A stretch of 64,000 bases of DNA from Bretschneidera sinensis. Lineage: Eukaryota > Streptophyta > Magnoliopsida > Brassicales > Akaniaceae. The notes under the pieces are model-generated. The model made no database searches, was not told the origin of the DNA, and saw nothing but the letters and a program-made list of their open reading frames with translations. The stretch lies in NCBI GenBank assembly GCA_023935145.1, contig CM043700.1, positions 26,851,501 to 26,915,500 of the forward strand, read 5' to 3'. The translations under genes were made by a program, and so were the position numbers. Below are positions 24,116 through 36,900 of the stretch, piece by piece (within the stretch, counting starts at the first letter, position 1; each line of letters begins with the position of its first letter).

Positions 24116-24418
24116 TAAAATAATTAATATCATTATAATTATTATAATAATTAATTTATTATTATTATTACTATTATTATAATTATAAAAATAATATTAA
24201 TATATATTATTATAATTATGATAATAATAATTTTATAAAAATGATGAATAACAAAAAAATATAAAAATAATTTTATATCACTACTCAATTAAATAAATAC
24301 CCAATCACCGTGAATAAACACAATCCTGCTCAATATAAAATTTTAGACCAACGACAAGATAGGATAAAAATCTTACTCACTTTTTATCTTACCCTACCAT
24401 CATAGCAAACGTAGCCCG
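23459..24418. mobile_element. Probable MITE swollen by an ATT/AAT microsatellite
   Basis: The left end reads GGTTATGTTTGAAATTTTG with AGGATAGGGTATGATAG inside. The right end, reverse-complemented, reads GGGCTACGTTTGCTATGATGG with GGTAGGGTAAGAT inside. The two ends are therefore imperfect inverted repeats. Between them about 600 bp consist almost only of ATT/ATA triplets. Class (hAT-like or other) is not determined, and target duplications are unclear in this AT-rich context. Confidence 0.5.
23638..24240. repeat. About 600-bp imperfect (ATT)n / (TAA)n microsatellite
   Basis: Runs of ATT, TTA, AAT and ATA on both strands with scattered interruptions are unbroken over about 600 bases. G and C are nearly absent. 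Confidence 0.92.
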
Positions 24419-24929
24419 AAAGACTAAGTCGGCTGGCGTTACATTGGTTGTGATAGTGTGATATTCATAGCGTGATAAGTTGGGAATTTCTCGTTAACTT
24501 TGTGACATGCATTCTGTTTAGCTACTATATTTTATTCTGTTAATTATACTTTTCTGGGCTGCTTTGGAATTTGGATTATGTCACGGCAGGCCATATCAAG
24601 CCGACATCATTCGATTGATACCCACCTTATCCTCCAATGACGTGGACAAATGAATGGAGGCGTCAGCTTTGCATTATCTCTTTCCTTTTGCAACAAATCC
24701 AATGATAAAAAATTACAATAAAGTCAGTACCAATGTTAATCTACTAATTGCTCAGATAAGATGTTTACATAAATTTTGAAAATATTACTCGCCTACCATT
24801 GCGATTGTGACTGAGACTTGCTCGTAAGTGCCCAAGTGCGGTGAGACACTGCGTTAATAAAAACGCAACTTTCTCCCTCCCAACATTTTATTATTTAAAA
24901 AAAAAAAAAAACTCACGTGTTCATGCACT
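24419..24929. other. Intergenic / 3' flank of the oxygenase gene
   Basis: No coding sequence was recognised. It includes the region just downstream of the stop codon of the minus-strand gene and an A-run at about 24896-24911. Confidence 0.5.
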
Positions 24930-27900
24930 CTATGTTTGCTTGTGGTAATATTTGTCGAGAAGATTCTCAGAATACTCTCCAAATGTAAGATCATCGTTAG
25001 ATGGTATCAACTGAAAAACAACACAGGAAGAAAATGTCAGTTAATTTCAACCACCCTTACCTATAGCAAAAAGGAAAACGATTTGTATATACACTAAGTT
25101 AGAAATACCTGTTGGTTCAAGTCTATAATATATGATTTAGATATGTTTAAAAATTTCATAAATAATTTTGAATTTTTTGGTGATAATGTTATTTTTTAAG
25201 TCTCATATTCATATCGGTGTTGCCAATAAAACTTATCAATAAAATTTGCAAAAAATCTAAACCCTAAAGGAGCCAAGAATTTTTCCAAGTAACTGATCAT
25301 TGGATGTGAGATTTGCACAGTTAGTTTTATAAATCCAACGGTCAACAGCTCAAGTAGCTGACAATTGGCCCGAATCAAAGTTCTAGCGAAGTCGATTTTA
25401 TAATAATACTAGTATAAAATATAATTTTATAATGGGAAATAAGTTGATTTTAGTACCGTCAATCAACTAATTTGGATTATATTGGTATTGTCTAAATTAT
25501 CCTTTATCGGCTTCCTACAAAAGAGATTTTCAAAAGTAACATCAAACCTACTTTTACTATAACAACTTCTAGAGAGATGGACTTTTAAAAGGCCATTTAA
25601 ATTGGTTCACCAAATACTCAAAAGAAAACAAAAATATGGAAAGTTTTCTACTGTTAAGAAGCTCATCTAGATAGTATACCAAACACATGAAGCATGACCT
25701 GAGTTCAATCAGCAGAGATAAAGCAGAACTCCAGTTGCCTCAACTAACAATTAAAAGTCAAGTTTTGTAACCATAAAAAAAAAAAAAAAAAAGCGAGAGA
25801 GTCAAGTTTTGGCAATTATAATTAGTTTCCTCTTTCTAGAACTTAAGAAAAATGATATGACATCTTATATTATACCTACTTTATGAGCGTTTGGCTAAGT
25901 TGACGTTATATAGGCCAAGTTTCAAAGCAAAACCATTTTTGTTGGCTGATTATTTTTCTAGAAGAATTCCTACCTAAATCAAGCAAAGCAAAACCTAAGC
26001 ATATTACTAAAATTCTTTTTTGTTTGTTTTGTTGTATGTCACTTGCACACTTTGAAACTATAAACTGTCATGACAAAGCCAAAATTATAAATTATTTTTA
26101 AATCGATATCAATATCAACAAGCTAATGTCCCATGCCTTTTAGTGTAGCACAAATGCACCATACCTCTTCATGTATATGCACCTCCTTTAGAAAATGAAG
26201 CTTTTCATTCCTACCAAAGAAAAAAAGACAGATACAACCTTGGTTATTACTAAATAAGACGTTTAGTTTTCCACCAATACCGATACTAATAAACAGTCAA
26301 CCAAGTAAAAAAAAAAAGACATTTAAACAGCTACTGAAGCTAGAGATTCATCAAACTGGCTCCAGCAGCGATCTTAAATAGTTATTCCAAGGAAATACAG
26401 TTAAAACATATTTCATTCATGATACGTAAAAAGTATTCTAGTATAAACCAGGTCAATGAATGAAGTTAATGATTCATATTTATTTTAAAAACATACCAGT
26501 CAGGTTGCATAAATAATGCAAATGTTGATCGTTCAAGACCATACGCTCCCTCTCCTTTTGGTGCCTAACAGAAAATCAGTGAATCAAATAGTTATCAATG
26601 TTGCACAAGATGACGATATAAACTTAATAGAGGGAGGAGAAAATATGCAAAAGAAATGGATTTAATCACACTACTTAGACAAAATGCATCTTAGTCTTAA
26701 AGAGGGTGTAATCTTAACTGACATGACTTTAATTAACAAATTATAAATAGTAATCAATTTCCACTTCAATTTACCAGTGACTCATAGGATATAGGAATGC
26801 GCCAAATCAAAATACTCAAGGGCATCGCCACAATTTCATTGAAAAGAACGGCCCAAATTACATATGCAGCCATGCTCTCTCAATGGTATCAAAAGGCTAC
26901 CCGACTCACTTGATGCGTGCAATGAAATAAGTGATCATTGTCTTATCATCGCTTGCAAAAAAAAGAACAGTTGGGCTCTCAGTAATTGCAACAGAGCCAC
27001 TATCGGGGAACACATATATAATGCTGAAAGTAACATTGCCCAAGAGAAAAAGAGAGATTGCAGAAAAGGGCTTAATTTATTTCCATGTAGTACTTTATTA
27101 GATTTCATTTAAAATCTTGTTTGAGTGCATATGTCAATGGAAGGAGGAGTACTATTAGCAAAACCTACACCTAAACGCCAGGCATCTGGCCATATGAAAA
27201 CTAAATAGTCTTTCAAATTCGACAAATCATTTCGTGTATCTATCCTCATGCAATCAATCTGGCTTACACTTTATGATAAGAGATGGTTCTTAATATATAG
27301 AACCTTTTATTCACAATATCTAGCTATTTGTCATATAAGAGCATTTGGCTTTACATGTTTATTTATTTTTATATACTATATTACATTATTTAAAGATGCT
27401 GAAATCAGAATCATCAGATTAGACAATGAAATAGGATTCATGCAATAGATCCCAAATCATATGAATTTTCTGGTTCTACTTGGTATGTCAAAGATATAAA
27501 AATTAGGGGAAAGTACAATCCCCTTTGTGGTTAGGGCTCTACCAAATCACCTCCAAATGGTTTAAAAAGTTACAATTGAGTATCACGTGCTTCCTCCATT
27601 ACATACTTTCAAGTCTAAATTTGATTTTTTTTTTTAATTTTTACCCTCAATTAATTTAAAAATCTAATATTTTATTTATTATCTCCTCATGCTCTCTCCC
27701 TCTGGCTTCTACGTGTTCCTTCACTCTCTTTGATTTTCCCCGATCTCATTTCTCTCTCCTCCCTCCTTATTTTTCTTCATTTTTCCCCTGCAAAGTGTTG
27801 TTTTCTTTGTTTCTCAGTGGTATTTTTCTTTATGGCTATTACTCTCTGTGTCACTTGGAAATCAACTGGATTAAGTTTTCTGCTAAAGGAGGCTGGGGGA

Positions 27901-30900
27901 GCAACGGAAGCAGAATTTCAAATCTCTTCATCATCCACTAAATCCTAATAGAATTAAACAGATTTGTAATAATATATATTTCTTAATTAAGTTTGGATTT
28001 GTAAATAAGAACGAATATTTCTTCTTTTTTTTCTAATTTGGTTTGGATTTGTAAATAAAAACCATAAACTAAATCAATAATGAGGATAAAAATGAAAAAA
28101 AACAATAAAATTTAGACTCAAGTGTACAGGAGGAAGCACATAACACTCAATTTTAACTTTTCAAATCATGTGGAGGTGATTTGATGCCCTAACCACAAGA
28201 GGTATTTGTACTTTCTCCTAAAAATAAAAAGTGATATCGAGAAAAAGTCTAAGGACGATATATTTATCATATAAGTAGTTGACATGGAAAACACTTTTCT
28301 TGGGAAATAGTTAGGGTGCGTTTAGTCCTGGAAAATGTTTTTCATTTTCCATCTCCATATTTCTTAACACTTTCTTCAATAATTTGCACATTCTAATCAT
28401 AATTTGGAAATTAACATTTCGCTTTCCAACCTAATAGTAGAAAAGTTGGGAAACAACTTTTTTTTTGTTTCCCAAATTTTCTAATATTATGTTGGAAAGA
28501 GAAGTTTTGTTTTCCAAATTATATTAAGAAAGTGCAAATTGTTAAGGAAAATAAAGATGAAAAATGGACTTCCATAACTAAACGCACCCTTAGACTTTAT
28601 TAGGTTAATGGTAAATTGGTAATACTAGTTTCCTATGCAAAGAATTTAAGTATCATTACCTCAAATATAATTGGTTAGTTTGACCTTCATTATCTTTGAT
28701 CAAGACAGAATACAGTTTAAAAAGCACAACATACCAATGACATATCCGTGATAATAGTTTTGATGAGATATACGCATGAAACTAAATTTGAACGACATAT
28801 AGTTGAAAACAAACCTCAAATGAAAGTATGATCTCGGTTATGAACAAATCAACCATTTTCTTTTCAAAAGAATGATATTATTGAGTCAATAGAGTGAATA
28901 GTGAAAAACATGGTATGTTATGATAGAAATTTGAGCCAAAATCTTTTCACCAAAGAGAACATAGAATCCCAGAAGGTACCCGGACACAATGCGGTGTTGC
29001 ACAAAGATAACTTCTTGACAGTATTTCAGCAGTCTCCCCAATTTGGTATGCTATTTCATCTTCTCCAAAGACAACCTAATGAATAATTAAGTGTCAAAGT
29101 TACTATAGGAAACAACACATATCCTTCCGGAGAATAACCATAAGCAACGCAAACGAAGAGTATGTGCTTTCTCACCCATTATGACAAGTATGCATTCTTT
29201 TATCACATAAATCTCATTATGCATGCTAGTTGATTATATGTATTCTTTCTAGGATATTACTCAAAATTAAGAATATTTTTTCAACATGCTATTTACAAGA
29301 TTATTTTGTCAAAATATAATTTACTGACACATATGCATTACTTGAATATCAAGAACAAGGTTATATACTTTAACTATTTGATCAGTACGTGTTCTTATAT
29401 ACAGGCCGGCAGCATTGTCTGGGCAAGGTAATTCCACAAAATCTCTTGTAAACAGACCATATGTCAGACCTGCATGTTAAATTGAAGCAGAATAAGATAT
29501 AACACTGGTGATATTTTAAGGAAAAAAATTTGATAAATCTATAGGCACCAATCGATCAAATAAGTCTTGGGATGGATAAAAAGATGCAAGATTTTGTTTG
29601 GAAATCCTATATTAAATCTAAAGAGAGCAAGGACAATGCCAAGCTTCTACCCCCCCTCCCCCCAAAAAAATACCAAGCAAACTATGCCAAAAAAAAATTG
29701 CTGGCAATAATATCAAACATAAATCTGGGCAGTTAGTTTATGCAATGCAAACTAATAAATTTCAAGGTCATCACAAAAGCTATCAAATTAAATAAGTATT
29801 ACAAAGTCATGCACTAAGGTACAATGGATGGCCAAAAATACTAGGCAAACTGTGACCTACATCACCAGAAGTAAACCGTGACAAGAGTAAATCACAGAGG
29901 GAGAGGGAGAGAGAGAGAGAGAATTACTTGAATTATATGACACATTAGGGAAAGTGAAAGGTTTAGAAAACCTAATATTCATGTTGCGCAAATTTCAACA
30001 AATGAAGTCTGTAGCCTAGTCTGAAATTCTTGCATATATCTTTTACATAAGTTGAAAATCATTTACTCCCTATTAATCTGTAGAATCCAATAAAGATTTG
30101 ACAATGCTGCAAAAAGATTTAGACATCACTCTGTAGCCAGCAGCTCTGGACATCCACTGAAGTGGCAAACTTTTGCACCCAGGAGGCCAGGACTGATATT
30201 GTTCTGGTGCAATTTATATAGGTAGTTTTTTTATTCCTGAATCTTTTACAATATTTTATAAATTACAAGGTCTCACAAAACCAGAAGTTTCTTTGTTTTC
30301 AAATTTCAATTCAACTATGAAGATGAACAACTAGATGATAAAATAGAATGACAACAAGAATGCTAAACGTGAGAATATTCACAAGCCTGTTTTGTTAATC
30401 ATTGGTATTAAGGACATCGACAGGACATAATGCCTTGGACAAATAACATAGCAATGTCCAGCTCATAAGCTCAGTGAAGAAAGAAACAATAAAGTAGATG
30501 AGCAGGAAGAACCTGTCAGTGAACCATGGTCTGTATGCCATCCACACCAAGACGAAATGGAATAACTATCTTGGTTACAATTACTGCACAGAAAGCCATA
30601 TTCTATTCATTAAATAATCACCTCTGAAAGCCCAAACCAATTATTCTACCATTTAGAAAAAAATATAATAAATGCTCCGAGTTTATCAAGTACCTTTTCG
30701 AATGAATATTCTTTTGACAAAAATTTTATCTACCAGAATCTATAGAGACTTTCAGCAGGAACCAATAAATCCGTGATTAATGCCATTACTAGGTTTAAAA
30801 GTCATGACCAAGCAGATAACACCAGAAGAACTACCACAATGCAACAAAGCAGTCTTTTTGTTCCAGCCATACCAGCGACAGAAAAGATGATTCTCTCCCA

Positions 30901-33900
30901 TTAAATCCATATCAAAAGAAAACCCTAAATTTTGTCTAAGCCATGTGATGCTTACATCCCAGCCACCATCAGTTCGTTAAAAATAATCACTAAAACTACC
31001 ATTTACCCTACAAAAGATAGAAGACTGAAGGGCTAACAAGGAGGACAAGGACCAACATTTTTTTTTTTTGGGGGGGGGGGGGGGGGGGATTATTTATTGC
31101 GCCCTGCTAAGTTTCTATGCTGCCTTGGGATGATCTTGCCCATCAGGAAACTCCAGTTCTATTTCATCCATATCTTTTGGCATTCTGATAGAAGAACCTC
31201 ACAGAGCCTGACATTCTACTTATTAGTCCTGGTTAGGTATGGTCAAAAAGGTTGCCTTCAAAAATTGTGCATTCTCATTTCTGTGAAGTTTGCATGCCAA
31301 GTACTTAAACAAATCAAGCATACAACAAGCAACTCAATTATGCGAATAACTCCCTCTTATATTTCAATATAGCCACTCAATTCATCAAAATATTATCAAA
31401 ATGTGAAAGATAGTGATGATTTGAAAAGAGAACAGAGCTCTGCAAACAGTAGAGTTGTTCAGCTGCGTAACAACCTGTTATAGGAGAAAAAATGGAATTA
31501 CCTCTGTTGTGCTGGAAAATAATAAAGTAGACGGCCTTTGTGACACCGCGATCGAAGCAGTATCTTTTCAAGGCCTTCATCCTCGTGCATTTTCATCCCT
31601 TTAGACACTGCTCAGGTACACAAAAGATTCAAGAGCCAGTGTAGATCAAAACAACAATAATATATGAAAAACCATCTTGATGTAGGACAGATAAGTAGAA
31701 ACAGAACCATTACAGAGAAAGGGGAGAAACAACAGAGAAGACAGAAAGAGACTAAGTAGAAAAGAAATTAGGGCAGAGGGGAAATAACCAATAGAGAAAG
31801 CAAGAGGATAATCAATTTTCAATTCATAATCCAGTCTGCCTTACAATCTTAATATCAGTGCTATTATATAGGCACAAAACATTATTTAAATAAGAAAGTA
31901 AATCAAATTCTAATAACTATTTAATTGCCTAAATCTAATTTTCCTAAAATACATCTCCAAAAATATTGTCTTTACAATATAATCTCAACATCCCAAAATA
32001 ATAAATATTCTCCATCATATTCTGTATCAAATCTCTTATGCTTAAACTTAAAAAGAAATTTTATTAGAAATCAAATAATCAAAAGTAAAAAAGAAAACAC
32101 TAGTAGGCTATTTGCTTAACAAGTGCTGGCCTGGCAATTGGCGTGGTGGCTCATGCCAGAGCAAGAAAGGACAATCCTGGACTTTAGAGGCCCAATTGCA
32201 GGATCATCAAGTCATATGAATATATAATAATTTTATAATGGTATATTAATGTGTAAAGAAGCTGAAAGTTTCCAATTTTGAGTATGATGCCTTTATGTAA
32301 CCCTTGTACATGAGAGGATAGTCATTAGAGACTCTAACCAAATGTGTACCAAATCCGATGTGGAACTTTTCCAACATTCAGGTTGTTCCTTTTCCAATTT
32401 CCCGGTAAATCTTTCAAATATTTCACAAAAATTGTTCAGGGAAAAAAGTTTATGTGCATACTCAATAATCAAACACTACCTTATGTAACAAAGGTCGAAT
32501 AAAGTAACAAAGCTAATATCCCAAATGTTCTAATGTAAAAGCCATAAAATCATACAAGGGGGCCTACCATATTGATCACAGTGATACGCAACCATCAATC
32601 CAACATCAAAGATCAGCTTCCCAAGAGCTTTGAAAGCTACAGACCAATGAAGTGGCGTTCAGTAATTTCTTCACATATGAAGCATACAGCAAAAATTAAA
32701 GACCAGCAAAACCAATGTATATTTTATCATTTCCTCAATTAGTAAAAGATGAATGTATGCATAAAAATTCTATTACTTCTCTAAACAACAAAGAAAAGTC
32801 TTGTGAAAAGATAAAACAAAAAGACACCAGAAGATTATAAATTATTATAGTATCATTGAGGAATTCTACTTCCTATAGTAAATGTTTGTCCACAAATTTG
32901 GCACAGCTTCATACCAAAACATAAATTCATTCTAGAAACAAACTCATAAAAGGGAAATAACAAGGTAACCAGCATATGCGATTAACAGCTAAATTCAAGT
33001 CAGGTTAAAACAAATATACAGATAAGTGCCTGCACAAGTGTATAAAGTACATAAACAAGGATATCCCCAGAAATTACAGAGAGTCAAATCAGGATAATGG
33101 TATTGGTTCCCAACAGCAGATTGACAATTACAATTAGGATTAAGCAGATGAAGCAATAGACATTTCAGGGCAACTAAGTGATTTAGTTACCAGATGCTTT
33201 GTCGGTGTAAATTATATCTTTCAATTCATCTAGGTGCTTAAATAGATCGCAAGACTTCAGTTCAAAGACTTAAAAACAGATATTCTACAGTAGCAAATGC
33301 TAGAAGTATCTCATAAGCAAGATAAACAAATCTGAATATTTGAAAAGATGACCTCGATCTATCATGACCTCTATCATGCAAAATAGTTTAACATCAAAAT
33401 TTCCAAACTAAAAGAAAAAATCATATATGAAAAGTGAGCGTACCATCTTCAAGTTCTGGCAATGCATTTTTTGGCCATATATTTGATCCACAATATGATG
33501 GATATCTATAAGAAAGACCACAGGTGACAAATAGAACAATTAGGCACAATCACGTTTTGCATACACAGTCTATTTGTGGGCAGAGAGGAAGATGTGTTCT
33601 ACAGTAAGGAAAAGTCCGATTAATTTAACACTGAATATAGACATCAAAATGATTATATTGTTACATTTGAACATTATCCAACCAGATAAAATCTACAACA
33701 ACGTCTTGACAAGAAGTAATAGCAAGAAGCACTTAAAACATGAAATCTTTTCTTGATGACTTTTACCGTTGGACTTCACATGCCTCGGTTGTAGGCACAT
33801 CTAGTATTGGATTTGCATAGAAGGAGCCTTTCAACATGTCTGTGTAGAAGAAAATAATAAAAAGGAATAAATACTCCAGTTAAAGAAATGTGAAACGTTA

Positions 33901-36900
33901 CTTATCAAAAAAAAGAAAAAGAAATGTGAAACGTAATCCAAGCATATACTAAACCTCATATAAATTATTCAAGCTTAAAGGAAAAAGCATCAACATTCTA
34001 ATAATACACAAACATAAGAAACAGTCAACATCTATATCTTTAGTAACAAGTTATTGCAGGTATATCCATTCCTCAAAGTACTCATCCTGCTTATGGTTCA
34101 AAATTTCTCAAAGTTTGAATCAAATCCACACTGCTTCCATGTGCAGACCCCATCCCCCTCGGTCTATCTGATCATCACATGTATTCCAAATCCTAAACAT
34201 CCAGGACCTAGAATACAACAAATACAAACCGCTAACCACTAATACCTCCTTTTTTCTGTGGTAAATTTGAATTTAAGACCTATCCTGTACCCCTATCCCT
34301 TAATCATCTGAGCTAATGTCCACAGGCCTTACACCCCCTAAATCTTCAGTGCAATACTCAGGTCCCACAATAAGCAAGTTGGAATTCAATTCTAATGATG
34401 GCATGGCATGAACTGATTTAAAATGAAATGAACACACTAAGAAACTCCTATGATAGATCTTCTATGGAATGATTGGACCTCAACAGAGCTTCAAAAAAAT
34501 TAGATTCAAGAACCTGTATTCCTACTCACATAAACACTATGGAAATCATGAAAAAAAGTTCTGCACTTTAGAGAAACCAACAACAGTTGCAGCAAGACAA
34601 TGGGGACAAAATAAGAAAGCATAACAAAACTTAGCACTTTTTGGCATAGAAATAATACATTAGCCTTAACTGTATCAACTTCATTAAAGTGCTTGCCCTA
34701 AAATAACAATTTTTTTGACCCCTGGCATTGCCAGCTATCCAACTGCAAGAGAATTCTGAACGTTTTCTGGTAGAAAATATCATGTTTGATAATACTTCTG
34801 TTGAAGACTCAATGCGATATGACATAACCCCATATTGTGTATCTATATCATGAGATGCCACTCATATTTTGTTTAGAACATGTTCATTTTTTTCATTATA
34901 CTATGAATGGCCTCCCTGGCTTTTATTCAGAATACACAGATTCATGCATTTTTGTTAAGAAACACTAACCTGTTCCAAAGAATCTAAATAAACGCACGAC
35001 CAATTACCAATAGACGTATCACATTTTGTATTACACACATTTGAAACACGGTCCTAAAACCACCTTTAAGGTTTTATATATTGCCAATCAAAAATATAAA
35101 AGATGCCTCTGAAAGTTCCCACAGAGGACAACCTTATCATTTTAATGAGAAGCTTTTTGTAGAGTTTCTAGCTACTTAAAATATGAAATAAGTTACCAGG
35201 CTTCCCAGATTCAAGCTTCTCTTTTCCATGGCTCCATCCAAAGTTGTACCTATAGATAGATAGTGGGAAAAGGGAACAAAACATTAAGGCACTTCTGCAT
35301 TTTAGTCACCATTCACCACAATGACCGTATATTATTGGCGTAAATGTTAAGCATCATCATTGCCATTCCATTATAACTTCGAAGAATATTACTATATATC
35401 TCTGGAAAAGCAATAAAATTGGTAATTTCGGCGAAAAGGAATAGAAGAAATTCATACAAACTTCAAACTGTAGCAGGAATCAACTGTACATAAAAAGAGT
35501 AAATATTCCAAAACCTGCACAAACACTCTCCAAAGGATTTTTTCTAACTTGTACCCTAAGGGCATAGATTAAGCCTCATTAAATGAGGTTCACTAAGTGC
35601 AAATTTTAAGTTGAATCAGCGTTGCTTTCAGTGATATTAAATGTGATTTTGACCCAAAAAAATTTATCTGGAATACTCTTGATAAGTCACATATCAAAAA
35701 ATATAAATGATATTTTTTCGAAAGAAAAACTAAAGTCAAAATAGCATTTAATATCGCCGAAAACAATGCTCATTTAATGAAGCTTACCCTATGCCCTTGG
35801 GGCACAGGTTAGAAAAACACAAATTAATATTGAAAAATGAGACCAGAAGTCTTGTTAAGGGGCTTTAAGGATAAGCCAGTGACTCTATTTAAGTGAAAAG
35901 TTGCACGTAATTGACTCTCAACAACTTGAAGCAAAAGTCCACTGGCTTAGGCAAATTTTTATCTGATACATTACATTGAATCACTTAAAAGTAAATAAAT
36001 TAAAATCAATACATGTATTTAAGCCAAATAATATGTGCTTTCCACTTTCAAGGAAGCAAACAGCAGTAAAGAAGACAAACATTGATGCTGTCCCAGCAAA
36101 CTCAAACATAAAAAGGAATAGCCAAGGTGTCTTAGATACGCATCAGAGAGTGTTGAAATTCATAAAATGGGGCAGACTCAACTCATCTGTAACACTCTTT
36201 CATGAAGAGTGTGGTAATTAGTTTAAGCATTTAAGTTCAAAGAAGCCACTGATCAAGACAATACAAAAGAAGGCATAAGTAAGTAAAATAAAAAGGCATC
36301 TTCTTATAACAGGCTATATACATTTAAACAAAATTGTGTAATATGACACATGGGAGACTAAGTATTACTACTAAGAGCTACAATGGTGGTGCTTCTCACA
36401 TTTGGGCTCTCCATTGGGGTTTAAGAAAAGCATGCTATATGTATATAAAGAATGAGAAAGAAAGACAGCATAGCAGAAAGGAAATACAGAAAGCTTCACC
36501 TAAGAAAGACCATCATATCAGCAATCAAAGGGCCCTGAGACCTGTGGGCAGATCCTGAATTATGTGCAGCTGAATTCCAAGCGTGTGACAGAGTGATTAC
36601 CTTCCTCATAAGATGTATGGACACTTATGAGGACAAGAAAAAATACTTCTATAGTCCTCAATCAGGCCTGCAATTGGTTTGCACAACAGCACGACTGACA
36701 TCGATGACTGGTGTGTACTAGTAGATACGAGCGCTAATAACCATAATCAGCATTTAAATCACTACTGAATCTTAAACTGTACATTCAGAACACTGATCCT
36801 CTTCCCACCATTTAAATCTAACCCTAGCAACCAGAAAACCCTAAAAGCAGCTGCTTTGCAGTGATTTTCATTTTGCAGCAACTTACTTGCATCTCAAGCC

